Positions 23,659 through 31,073 of a DNA stretch of 32,393 bases are shown here, in pieces. The DNA is from JBKPFU01 sp046728975 (GTDB lineage: Bacteria; Actinomycetota; Thermoleophilia; Gaiellales; Gaiellaceae). Each line of letters opens with the position of its first letter. Positions within the stretch are counted from its first letter, which is position 1. The stretch covers positions 1 through 32,393 of the forward strand of contig JBKPFU010000144.1 of the NCBI GenBank assembly GCA_046728975.1. Direction: 5' to 3'. The position numbers were made by a program, and so were the translations under genes. The notes under the pieces were generated by a model. It was not told the DNA's origin, did not search any database, and saw only the letters and a list, made by a program, of their open reading frames with translations.

Positions 23659-23769
23659 GCGAGCGGCTCCCACACCGCATCGTTTGCGGGCGCGTCGAGA
23701 GCGACGCACGACAGGTTCGAGCCATCTGGATCGATGAGCAGAATCGTGCCTGGATCGCGCGCGAAGACG

Positions 23770-23979
23770 CTACTCCTCGAGGACGCGCTTGAAGACAAGG
23801 ACGTGGCACGGGCCGGGGTGGTCGGCGAGCTCGACGCCGAGCCCCATCCACACGAGCTCCCAGCCATCGTCCGCGAAATCCCGTAGATGCCCGACGAGCA
23901 TGCCCGAGTTCAGCCGCGGATCCATGCCGCGCAGGTCCCAGATGTCGACCGCGTGCTCAATCGCCCGCATCGCTCCCAC
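23770..23979 (-). CDS. Small DUF4177-like protein
   Basis: This protein has 69 residues from GTG 23979, or 66 from ATG 23970. The ribosome site does not decide: GAGAGG sits two bases before the GTG, GGGAG two before the ATG. The pattern L-R-D-F-A-D-D-G-W-E-L-V-W-M-G followed by a strand ending V-L-V-F-K-R matches the small DUF4177 fold (L-N-x-L-x-x-x-G-W-E-L-V ... L-K-R). Function of that family is not established. It lies 111 bases upstream of the aminotransferase on the same strand and may be cotranscribed with it. Confidence 0.6.
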   Translation of the reverse strand: MGAMRAIEHAVDIWDLRGMDPRLNSGMLVGHLRDFADDGWELVWMGLGVELADHPGPCHVLVFKRVLEE

Positions 23980-24029
23980 TACCTCTCAAACATCGCCGAG
24001 GTTCCGCCGACTTGCCGCAAACGTTGCTT

Positions 24030-24073
24030 ATGCGGCTGCAACGAAGCAGAATGAAAAGAGCGGGCAGCCGCAT
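24030..24073 (+). promoter_or_regulatory. 10-bp inverted repeat in the leader of the PAS/kinase operon
   Basis: ATGCGGCTGC (24030-24039) and GCAGCCGCAT (24064-24073) form a perfect ten-base inverted repeat around a 24-base, A-rich spacer, 34 bases before GTG 24108. A further smaller repeat, GCCGCA (24014-24019) / TGCGGC (24031-24036), shares one arm, so alternative pairings are possible. Candidate operator or leader hairpin for the signalling operon. Confidence 0.45.
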
Positions 24074-24107
24074 TGCCCAGTCGTAAAAACTCGTGGAGGA
24101 GCCAGTT

Positions 24108-25466
24108 GTGGCCAAGAAAGCTCTGAAGCCCCCCGCGACAAAAACAAGAAAGGAACGCACGTCCATGGACAAGGACGGCGCCGCAACGGCGGCTCAGACC
24201 GACGGCGCCGCCGCGCGCGGAGCTGCGCTCGCAGCCGACATCATCATCGCGAACGCCCCCGACCCCGTCTTCGTCTCCGACCTCGAGGGCAAGATCCTCC
24301 AGGCGAACGACGCGGTCTCGGCGCTCCTCGGCTTTCGCCGCGACGAGGTGCTGGAGCAGTCGCTCTCCCGCTTCATCAGCGAGGAGGAGACGCGCGAGTT
24401 CATGGCGGCGTTGCGAGAGGTGGTCGAACACGGCGTCACCCGCGACGCGGCGCTCAACCCGCGCAGCGCGTCGGGTGAAGTCATTCCGACGAGCCTGAAC
24501 GCGTCGGCGCTCCGCGATGCCGACGGCAACGTGATCGGCGCGATCGGGGTCTTGCGCGACATGCGGGAGCTGGACAAGGCCCGGGCCTACGCGGAGAGTC
24601 TGATCAAGAACGCCCCCGACCCGGTGTTCGTCTCCGACCTCGAGGGCAAGATCCTCGAGGCGAACGACGCGGTGTCGGAGCTGCTCGGCTTTCGCCGCGA
24701 CGAGGTGGTCGAGCAGTCGCTCTCGCGATTCATCAGTGCCGAGGAGACGCGCGAGTTCACCGCCGCCCTACGCGAGGTGGTCGAGCGGGGCGTGACCCGC
24801 AACGCCCGCCTGAACCCGCGCAGCGCCTCGGGCGAGGTGATCCCGACGACGCTGAACGCCTCAGCGCTCCGCGATGCCGACGGCAACGTGATCGGGGCGA
24901 TCGGCGTCTTGCGCGACATGCGCGAGCTCGACAAGGCCCGCGCCTACGCGGAGAGCCTGATCGAGAACGCGCCTGATCCGGTGTTCGTCTCCGACCTCGA
25001 GGGCAAGATCCTGCAGACGAACGAGGCGGTCTCGGAGCTGCTCGGCTTTCGCAAGGACGAGGTCGTCGAGCAGTCGGTCTCGCGCTTCATCAGCCCCGAG
25101 GAGACGCGCGAGTTCACCGCCGCGCTCCGCGAGGTGGTCGAGCGCGGTGTCACGCGCAACGCCCGCCTCAACCCGCGCAGCGCCTCCGGCGAGGTGATCC
25201 CGACGACGCTGAACGCGTCGGCGCTCCGAGACACGGACGGAAAAGTAATCGGCGCGATCGGCGTCCTTAGAGACATGCGCGAATACGAACAGGTCGTCCG
25301 CGACCTCGAGCAATCGAAGACGGAGCTGCAGGAGAAGATCCTCGACCTCGAGAAGTTCGAGGAAGTCGTCGTCGGCCGTGAGCTGAAGATGATCGCGCTC
25401 GAGAAGGAGCTGGAGAGCCTCCAGCAGCAAAACGAGAAGCTGAGAGACGAGCGCGCCGCGGGCTAA
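24108..25466 (+). CDS. Triple tandem PAS protein with C-terminal coiled coil
   Basis: This 452-residue protein is counted from GTG 24108, six bases after GGAGGAG; GTG 24093, in frame, would put that site inside the gene. It has a Lys/Ala-rich leader and then three PAS domains of 106 residues repeating every 119 residues, starting at 24252, 24609 and 24966. By hand, repeats 1 and 2 match at 97 of 106 positions and repeats 2 and 3 at 98 of 106. The linkers (L-D-K-A-R-A-Y-A-E-S-L-I) are identical. A coiled coil ends the protein (L-E-K-F-E-E-V, L-E-K-E-L-E-S-L-Q-Q-Q). It has no kinase or output domain. Its stop overlaps the start of the kinase gene (TAATG), so it is probably the detachable sensor input for that kinase. 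No ligand-specific residue is evident. Confidence 0.92.
   Translation: MAKKALKPPATKTRKERTSMDKDGAATAAQTDGAAARGAALAADIIIANAPDPVFVSDLEGKILQANDAVSALLGFRRDEVLEQSLSRFISEEETREFMAALREVVEHGVTRDAALNPRSASGEVIPTSLNASALRDADGNVIGAIGVLRDMRELDKARAYAESLIKNAPDPVFVSDLEGKILEANDAVSELLGFRRDEVVEQSLSRFISAEETREFTAALREVVERGVTRNARLNPRSASGEVIPTTLNASALRDADGNVIGAIGVLRDMRELDKARAYAESLIENAPDPVFVSDLEGKILQTNEAVSELLGFRKDEVVEQSVSRFISPEETREFTAALREVVERGVTRNARLNPRSASGEVIPTTLNASALRDTDGKVIGAIGVLRDMREYEQVVRDLEQSKTELQEKILDLEKFEEVVVGRELKMIALEKELESLQQQNEKLRDERAAG
24252..25283 (+). repeat. Three 357-bp in-frame tandem repeats (PAS units)
   Basis: The units begin at 24252, 24609 and 24966, exactly 357 bases (119 codons) apart. The protein is nearly invariant, while many third codon positions differ. 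Recent duplication plus purifying selection or gene conversion could explain this. The units are coding and not a CRISPR or mobile element. Confidence 0.9.
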
Positions 25467-26617
25467 TGGCAACCCAACCAGACGCGCTCCCGCCGGAGGG
25501 GGACGGCGAGGCCGTCCCTCTCGACCCTGAAGCGCTCAAGCAAGAGGTCGAGCAGCTCCAGCTGCGCGTGCTGCAGGCGGAGGAACGCCGCCGGGCGCTC
25601 GTGCACATCATGGGCGACCTCAACGAGTCGAACCGGAAGCTGGGCGACCAGCGGAAGGCGATGCTGCATATCCTCGGCGACTACGAGCAGGACCGGAGCC
25701 GGCTTGCACGGCAGACGGAGCGGCTCGACAACTCCCGCCGGGCGCTCTTGCACATCCTCAAGGACTCGCACGAGTCCAACCTCAAGCTCGCCGACAGCCG
25801 CAAGGCGATGATCCACATCATGGGCGACCTGCGTGAGACCACGCAGGAGATGGAGCGGCGCGAGCAGGAGCTGCGCGACAAACAGGAGCAGCTCGTCCAC
25901 GCGGGGAAGCTCGCCACGCTCGGCGAGTTGACGACCGGGGTCGCGCACGAGCTGAACAACCCGCTCAACAACATCGGGCTGTTCGTCGGAAACGTGATCG
26001 ACCAGATCAAGCTCGGCCAGGTCGAGACCGAGCGGATCCTCGAGGACCTCGACAAGGCGATGGAGCAGGTGCAGAAAGCCACGGACATCATCTCGCACCT
26101 GCGCACGTTCGGCCGTGCGGCGTCGGTGACCATCTCTCCGGTCGATGTCGACGATGCGATCGAGCGCTCGCTCTCGCTCGTCCAGGAGCAGCTGCGGCTG
26201 CGCGCCATCGAGGTCGAGTTCGAGCTTTGCCCGGACGAGCTCGTCGTCCTCGGAAATCCGATCCAGCTCGAGCAGGTCTTCATCAACCTGCTCACGAACG
26301 CGCGCGATGCGCTCGAAGAGTCGCCGCGGAAGAGGATCCGCATCGTCTCCAGCCGGGACGGCGACCGCATCCGGATCGCGATCTCCGATACGGGCCCGGG
26401 CATTCCGCGCGGGCTCGAGCAGCGAATCTTCGACCCCTTCTTCACGACGAAGCAGGTGGGAGCCGGGACCGGGCTCGGGCTCTCGATCACCTACAGCATC
26501 GTCAAGGAGCACGGCGGCGACATCTCGGTCAGCAGCACTCGCCGGGGCGCCACCTTCGTCATCGAGCTGCCGATGGCAGGCAGCGGCGACGAGCCGGCCC
26601 GAGGGGTGATGTTGTGA
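25466..26617 (+). CDS. Soluble histidine kinase with quadruple R-A-x-x-H-I-x-x-D helix motif
   Basis: This 383-residue kinase starts at ATG 25466, overlapping the PAS gene stop. Residues 20-145 are a long helical region carrying four copies of R-[RK]-A-[LM]-x-H-I-[LM]-[GK]-D, whose His residues are 47, 68, 96 and 117. The gaps are 21, 28 and 21 residues, all multiples of seven. The DHp helix has the phospho-accepting His161 in G-V-A-H-E-L-N-N-P-L-N-N-I (NtrB/ZraS-like). The HATPase domain shows N-L-L-T-N-A-R-D-A, D-T-G-P-G-I and G-T-G-L-G-L-S. There is no TM segment and no sensor domain, which fits input from the upstream PAS protein through coiled-coil contacts (inference). Its likely partner is the receiver of the next gene. 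Confidence 0.94.
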   Translation: MATQPDALPPEGDGEAVPLDPEALKQEVEQLQLRVLQAEERRRALVHIMGDLNESNRKLGDQRKAMLHILGDYEQDRSRLARQTERLDNSRRALLHILKDSHESNLKLADSRKAMIHIMGDLRETTQEMERREQELRDKQEQLVHAGKLATLGELTTGVAHELNNPLNNIGLFVGNVIDQIKLGQVETERILEDLDKAMEQVQKATDIISHLRTFGRAASVTISPVDVDDAIERSLSLVQEQLRLRAIEVEFELCPDELVVLGNPIQLEQVFINLLTNARDALEESPRKRIRIVSSRDGDRIRIAISDTGPGIPRGLEQRIFDPFFTTKQVGAGTGLGLSITYSIVKEHGGDISVSSTRRGATFVIELPMAGSGDEPARGVML

Positions 26618-28098
26618 CGAATAACGGCGCGCGAATCCTGCTCGTCGACGACGACAGGGCGCTGCTCGACGCGCTCCCGCGCGCGCTCGGCCTGCGGATG
26701 AACGGCATCGGGATCGACACCTGCGAAACCGCCGCCGACGCGCTCGAGCGCATCCGCAAGACGGACTACGACGCGATCGTGAGCGACATCAAGATGCCGG
26801 GGATGGACGGGCTCGAGCTGCTCGAGGAGATCCGGGCGGTCCGGCCGACGACCCCGACCCTCCTGATCACCGGACACGGCGAGCACGACCTCGCTGTCCG
26901 AGCCTTGCGCGGCGGCGCCTACGACTTCGTGCAGAAGCCGATCGACCGCGATTACTTCATGGCCTCGCTCGAGCGAGCTATCCAGATGCGGCGGCTCGAT
27001 CGCCAGGTCGACGCGCAGCGGGCGGCGCTGGAGCGGCACGCACGCGTGCTCGAGCACGTCGACGACGGAGTGTTCCTGGTCGACGACGAGGGCCTCATCC
27101 GCCACTGGAATCCCGCGGCGGAGGCGATCACGGGTCTCGCCGCGAGCTCGGTGCTCGGTCGTCGCGCGGACGAGACGCTCGCCGGCTGGGACGCCTTCTC
27201 GGCCGCCGTTCCGGTAGCGGAGATGCCGGGCCCTCGCAGCCACGACGCGAAGACGCTGCCGCTCGAGATCGAGGGGCGCGAGCTCTGGCTTTCCATCTCC
27301 GGAGTCAGGTCCGACGACGGCGTCGTCTACGCCTTCCGAAACCTGACCGAGGAGCGGGCGCTCGACGAGTTGAAGAGCGAGTTCGTCGCGACGATCTCGC
27401 ACGAGCTGCGGACTCCGCTCGCGGCCATCTACGGCGCCGCGCAGACGCTACGGCGCTCGGACGTCCAGCTGGAGGACGTCCACAAGACGAACCTGCTCGA
27501 GGTCATCGGCGACGAGTCGGAACGGCTTACGCGAATCGCCGAGGACATCTTGCTGGCCAGCAACCTCGACTCCGGCCGCCTTCAGCTCGAGCGGCAGGAT
27601 GTCGACGTGGAGGCCCTGGCGCGCGGCGTCGTCGACGACATGCGCTCGTTCTGGGCCGGCCGCGAAGACATTCGGCTCGAGCTCGTGGCCGAGGGGCCGC
27701 TGCCGCCGGTGGCGGCGGACGCCGACCGGCTACGCCAGGTCCTGGTCAACCTGATCGACAACGCCGTCAAGTACTCGCCGAAGGGCGGCCGTATCGAGCT
27801 CCGCGTCCTCGCGCGGGACAACGGCCTGCGAATGATGGTGACGGACGAAGGCCTCGGGATCCCGCACGGCGACCAGCAGCGGATCTTCGGCAAGTTCTAC
27901 CGTGTCGATCCGAACCTCACCCGCGGCGTGCGCGGCACCGGGCTCGGGCTCTACATCTGCCGCGAGCTGGTGCGAAGGATGAACGGCCGCATCACGGTCG
28001 AATCGAAGGAAGGCCGTGGCTCCACCTTCACCGTCGACCTGCCGCTTGCCTCCGGCACCCCTGCGCAGCGCGAGCCGGCGGTCCCGCAGACGGCCTGA
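26614..28098 (+). CDS. REC-PAS-histidine kinase
   Basis: This 494-residue protein starts at GTG 26614, overlapping the previous stop as GTGA, with GAGGGG seven bases upstream; the longer frame upstream is inside the kinase gene. The N-terminal receiver (about 6-122) has D12-D14, phosphoacceptor Asp58 (V-S-D-I-K-M-P) and Lys109 (F-V-Q-K-P-I). A PAS domain follows at about 140-245. The DHp helix has His264 (F-V-A-T-I-S-H-E-L-R-T-P-L) and the HATPase has N-L-I-D-N-A-V-K-Y, D-E-G-L-G-I and G-T-G-L-G-L-Y. All catalytic boxes look intact. A receiver at the N-terminus of a kinase lets an upstream kinase, here probably the adjacent one, set its activity (inference). No final DNA-binding regulator is in the operon. 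Confidence 0.94.
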   Translation: MTNNGARILLVDDDRALLDALPRALGLRMNGIGIDTCETAADALERIRKTDYDAIVSDIKMPGMDGLELLEEIRAVRPTTPTLLITGHGEHDLAVRALRGGAYDFVQKPIDRDYFMASLERAIQMRRLDRQVDAQRAALERHARVLEHVDDGVFLVDDEGLIRHWNPAAEAITGLAASSVLGRRADETLAGWDAFSAAVPVAEMPGPRSHDAKTLPLEIEGRELWLSISGVRSDDGVVYAFRNLTEERALDELKSEFVATISHELRTPLAAIYGAAQTLRRSDVQLEDVHKTNLLEVIGDESERLTRIAEDILLASNLDSGRLQLERQDVDVEALARGVVDDMRSFWAGREDIRLELVAEGPLPPVAADADRLRQVLVNLIDNAVKYSPKGGRIELRVLARDNGLRMMVTDEGLGIPHGDQQRIFGKFYRVDPNLTRGVRGTGLGLYICRELVRRMNGRITVESKEGRGSTFTVDLPLASGTPAQREPAVPQTA

Positions 28099-28128
28099 CA
28101 AGGCGTCTAAAGACCACGTAAAGACTGC

Positions 28129-28157
28129 TTGACGGGCGCTGGACCGCTGGCTAGAAG
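28129..28157 (+). promoter_or_regulatory. Candidate sigma-70-type promoter, possibly leaderless
   Basis: TTGACG (28129-28134) and TAGAAG (28152-28157) are separated by 17 bases. Transcription would start about seven bases later, at the ATG 28165 of the surface protein gene. An AAGGA ribosome site also lies at 28155-28159 and would only be used if transcription began further upstream. Confidence 0.5.
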
Positions 28158-28164
28158 GAATTCG

Positions 28165-29856
28165 ATGAAGCACAGGGGTCTGCTGGTCGTGCTCGTCGTA
28201 GCGCTCTGCTGGGCCGGCCAGGCGCATGCGGCGACGTTCACCGTGACGCGGACCGACGACCCGGGCCCGGGTGCATGCGATTCCGACTGCTCGCTCCGCG
28301 AAGCGGTGCTCGCCGCGAATGGAGGAGCAGGCGGCGACACGATCACGCTGCCGCCCGGCCATTACCGGCTGACGCGCGCCGGGTTGAACGAAGACGCCGC
28401 TTCGACGGGAGATCTCGACCTGACGAAGAGCGTCACGATCACCGGCGCCGGCGCACGCTCGACCGTGATCGACGCAACGGGCACCGACCGCGTCTTCCAT
28501 GTCGCGGCCGGCGCGAACGTCGAGGTCTCGGGCGTGACGATCACCGGTGGCCTCGTCAACGCCAACGGCGCCGGAATCGCAAGCTCGGGCGCGTTGCGGC
28601 TCGTCCGCGACACGATCACCGGCAACCGCGCCGCGGGCACGTCCAACGGAGGCGGCGTCGACTCGAGCTCGGCGTTGACGGTGAGCGAGAGCACGATCGC
28701 GCGAAACCAGGCCTATAACGGAGGCGGGATCAACTTCGCCGGCTCGCTCACGGTCACGAACTCGACGATCAGCGGCAACGCCGCCGGCGGTTGGATGTCG
28801 AACGGCGCCGGCGGCGGGATCGAGGGCAGCGCCGGTTCGACGCTGACGCTCGCGAGCTCGACGATCACGAGCAATCAGTCCTTCAACGGCCCGTTCTCCG
28901 GCGGAGGGATCAGCGCCCCCACGGTCGCGCTCAGAAACTCGATCGTGGCCGACAACTTCGCGCACGACCAGACGTTGACGACCACTGCCCTCGACAACTG
29001 TGCCGCGACGACAGTCACGTCGCAGGGCCACAACCTCTCGAATGGAGGCGACTGCAAGCTCACCGGTCCGGGCGACCGCCAGAGCGTCGACGTCAAGCTC
29101 GGACCGTTGGCCGCGAACGGAGGACCGACCGACACGCAGATGCCGCTCGATGCGAGCCCGGCAATCGACGGCGGCGACAACAACGGCTGCCCGCCGAACG
29201 ACCAGCGCGGCGCTTCGCGGCCGCGCAACGTGTGCGACATCGGCGCGTACGAGCTGTCGACGCCGATCGCGACGACGGGAGCCGCCAAGAGCGTTGGCGC
29301 CACGACTGCGACGCTCACCGCCACGGTCAACCCGAGCTTCCGCGACACGACCTTCCACTTCGAGTACGGCCGGACGGGCGCGTACGGCGCGTCGACGCCG
29401 GCGCGGCCCGTGGGCAGCGGCAACGGCTCCGTCGCCGTCTCGGCGATCGTCCGCCTGCCGACTACCGGACTTTCGTTCCACTTCCGCGTCGTGGCGACGA
29501 ACGGGGACGGAACGACCACCGGAGCGGATCAGGCACTGCCCGTCCTCTCCGCGCTCAAGGTCCGTCCGATCGCGTTCCGGCGAATCGCGATCGTCAGCTA
29601 CATGCTCTCCGAGACCGCGAACACGACCTTCCGGATCGAACGCTGCGTCCGGCGCAGCAGGCGCGTCTGCACCGCCTACGGCCTCATGCGCGGCGGCTTC
29701 GTCCGCGGCGGCCTGACCGGCAGGAACAGCTTCTACTTCCGCGGCCGGATCGGCCGCCGCAAGCTCGCCCGCGGCAGCTATCGCCTGCTCGCGCTGCCCA
29801 AGGATGCGGGCGGGAACATGGGCCGTCCGCGGCGCGCAGGCTTTCGCATTCGCTAG
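28165..29856 (+). CDS. Secreted CSLREA/parallel beta-helix surface protein
   Basis: This 563-residue protein is counted from ATG 28165, which has AAGGA five bases upstream and begins the signal peptide directly. Cleavage is predicted after Q-A-H-A. The mature protein opens with the CSLREA motif (C-S-L-R-E-A-V-L-A-A-N). It continues with a parallel beta-helix of G-G-G-I/V and T-I-x-x-N turns, and a choice-of-anchor-Q-like end (S-P-A-I-D-G-G-D, D-Q-R-G-A-S-R-P, C-D-I-G-A-Y-E). A fibronectin-like segment (A-T-L-T-A-T-V-N-P, F-H-F-E-Y-G) and a Cys-containing Arg-rich C-terminal domain of a type common in Thermoleophilia complete it. Role: extracellular, perhaps polysaccharide-binding or adhesive; no clear catalytic residues. 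Confidence 0.88.
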   Translation: MKHRGLLVVLVVALCWAGQAHAATFTVTRTDDPGPGACDSDCSLREAVLAANGGAGGDTITLPPGHYRLTRAGLNEDAASTGDLDLTKSVTITGAGARSTVIDATGTDRVFHVAAGANVEVSGVTITGGLVNANGAGIASSGALRLVRDTITGNRAAGTSNGGGVDSSSALTVSESTIARNQAYNGGGINFAGSLTVTNSTISGNAAGGWMSNGAGGGIEGSAGSTLTLASSTITSNQSFNGPFSGGGISAPTVALRNSIVADNFAHDQTLTTTALDNCAATTVTSQGHNLSNGGDCKLTGPGDRQSVDVKLGPLAANGGPTDTQMPLDASPAIDGGDNNGCPPNDQRGASRPRNVCDIGAYELSTPIATTGAAKSVGATTATLTATVNPSFRDTTFHFEYGRTGAYGASTPARPVGSGNGSVAVSAIVRLPTTGLSFHFRVVATNGDGTTTGADQALPVLSALKVRPIAFRRIAIVSYMLSETANTTFRIERCVRRSRRVCTAYGLMRGGFVRGGLTGRNSFYFRGRIGRRKLARGSYRLLALPKDAGGNMGRPRRAGFRIR

Positions 29857-29883
29857 CCACATCGCGGAGGCCAAGCCGCCGCG

Positions 29884-29889
29884 TACGAT
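29884..29889 (+). promoter_or_regulatory. Candidate -10 box for leaderless DUF72 gene
   Basis: TACGAT fits the TANNNT pattern and lies six bases before ATG 29896, the spacing expected if transcription begins at the start codon. No -35 box or ribosome site is evident, which supports a leaderless transcript. Confidence 0.4.
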
Positions 29890-29895
29890 CACCGC

Positions 29896-30882
29896 ATGGC
29901 GGGTTCGATCCGCGTCGGTACCTGCTCGTGGGCCGACGAGTCGCTAACGAAGTTCTGGTACCCGAAGTCGGTCAAGACCGGCGAGGAGCGCTTGCGGTAC
30001 TACGCCGAGCGCTTCGACACCGTCGAGGCGAACTCGACCTACTACCGCCTCCCCGACGCGCACATGGCCGAGCTCTGGGCGGAGCGAACGCCGCCTGGGT
30101 TCACGATGCACATCAAGGCGTTCGGCGTCATGACGCGCCACCCGGTCAAGCTCGAGCAGCTGCCGACCGACCTCCGCGACGTCCCGACCGACGCCCGCGG
30201 CCGCGTCGAGCGGCCACCGCGCGAGTTCCGGGCCGAGGTGTTCAAGCGCTTCCGCGAGGCCGTGGAGCCGCTGCGCGCGGCCCGAAAGCTCGGTGGGATC
30301 CTGATGCAGTTTCCGCCGTACATCGTGTACAAGCCGTACTCGCTCGAGTACATCGAGTGGGCGCAGGAGCAAATGCCCGGCGACGAGCTCCTGATCGAGT
30401 TCCGCCACGCCAGCTGGCTCGACGAGGAGAACCGGGCGTCGATGCTCTCGTTCCTCGAGGAGCGCGGGCTCTCCTACGTGATCGTCGACGCGCCGCCCGT
30501 GGAGGGGCGAAACGCCTTGCCGACCGTCGTCGCGGCGACCAGCCCGACCGCGTACGTGCGTTTCCACGGCCGCAACGTCAAGACCTGGAACAAGCGCGGC
30601 GGCGGTGCATCGGAGCGGTTCGACTATCTCTACTCGGAGGACGAGCTCCGGGAATGGGTGCCGACACTCGGCGAGCTGGCGACGAAGGTGGAGAACGTGT
30701 ACGCGATGTTCAACAACAACAACCGCTCGCCGATGCCGAGCGTCGCGAAGATCGACTCCGGCGTGGTCGAGGCCGAGGAGGGGGAGGTCGTCGCCCAGGC
30801 GCCGGTCAACGCCGCGATGCTCAGGGCGTTGCTGCGAGAGGCCGGCCTTCCAGTCTCGGCCCCCGCGGCACAACCGGTCTGA
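29896..30882 (+). CDS. DUF72 (YecE-like) protein
   Basis: This 328-residue protein starts at ATG 29896. It opens with R-V-G-T-C-S-W-A-D and continues F-D-T-V-E-A-N-S-T-Y-Y-R-L-P. Later come G-F-T-M-H-I-K-A-F, G-G-I-L-M-Q-F-P-P, I-E-F-R-H-A-S-W and Y-V-R-F-H-G-R-N. These are the conserved blocks of the TIM-barrel-like DUF72 family, whose biochemical role is not settled. The charged stretch at about residues 90-115 makes it longer than many members. The stop codon forms the first base of the 14-bp inverted repeat that follows. Probably cytoplasmic. Confidence 0.92.
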   Translation: MAGSIRVGTCSWADESLTKFWYPKSVKTGEERLRYYAERFDTVEANSTYYRLPDAHMAELWAERTPPGFTMHIKAFGVMTRHPVKLEQLPTDLRDVPTDARGRVERPPREFRAEVFKRFREAVEPLRAARKLGGILMQFPPYIVYKPYSLEYIEWAQEQMPGDELLIEFRHASWLDEENRASMLSFLEERGLSYVIVDAPPVEGRNALPTVVAATSPTAYVRFHGRNVKTWNKRGGGASERFDYLYSEDELREWVPTLGELATKVENVYAMFNNNNRSPMPSVAKIDSGVVEAEEGEVVAQAPVNAAMLRALLREAGLPVSAPAAQPV

Positions 30883-31050
30883 GGAGGGCTTGGCGAGATA
30901 CAGCGCTGAGCCGCCGGAACGCGCTGGAACGGCGCGAGGCAGCGTGCTCGGTCGCAGCCTACGGCTCCCAGTATCACGACGCTCCCTGCGTCCTTGCCTC
31001 GCACCGCCCATCGCGCCCCGGCGACGAGCGGAATTCCGCCAAGCCCTCCT
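30882..31050. repeat. 169-bp segment bounded by 14-bp inverted repeats with nested pairing
   Basis: AGGAGGGCTTGGCG (30882-30895) and CGCCAAGCCCTCCT (31037-31050) are perfect complements 141 bases apart. Inside, GATAC plus GAGCCG near the left pair with CGGCTC plus GTATC further on. Within and after these lie further small hairpins (CGCGC/GCGCG, AGGC/GCCT, GACGC/GCGTC with a five-base loop). The nested order suggests a folded RNA or the remnant of a small element with terminal repeats. No known RNA family was recognised and no coding sequence fits. Confidence 0.5.
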
Positions 31051-31073
31051 AGAGCGGCTATCTTGTCCCCGCT

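Noticed and set aside
23655..23867. 70-codon minus-strand frame ending with an ATGA overlap on the aminotransferase start
   Set aside because: Its first half overlaps the DUF4177-like gene with Ser-rich shadow sequence, and no start codon exists in the natural-looking last 37 codons. It may be a gene remnant but cannot be supported.
24252..25283. Regular 357-bp repeats considered as a CRISPR array or mobile element
   Set aside because: Units are long, contiguous, in frame and encode PAS domains.
27730..29892. 720-codon minus-strand open frame
   Set aside because: It runs antisense to the kinase and the beta-helix protein, both with clear domains; its composition is that of a shadow frame.
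30882..31050. Identification of the folded segment as 6S RNA, SRP RNA, tmRNA or RNase P RNA
   Set aside because: None of the conserved sequence blocks of those RNAs could be found; only the base-pairing potential is reported.
28791..31052. 753-codon plus-strand open frame
   Set aside because: It spans the beta-helix gene, the DUF72 gene and the intergenic segment in a different frame and shows no domain pattern.
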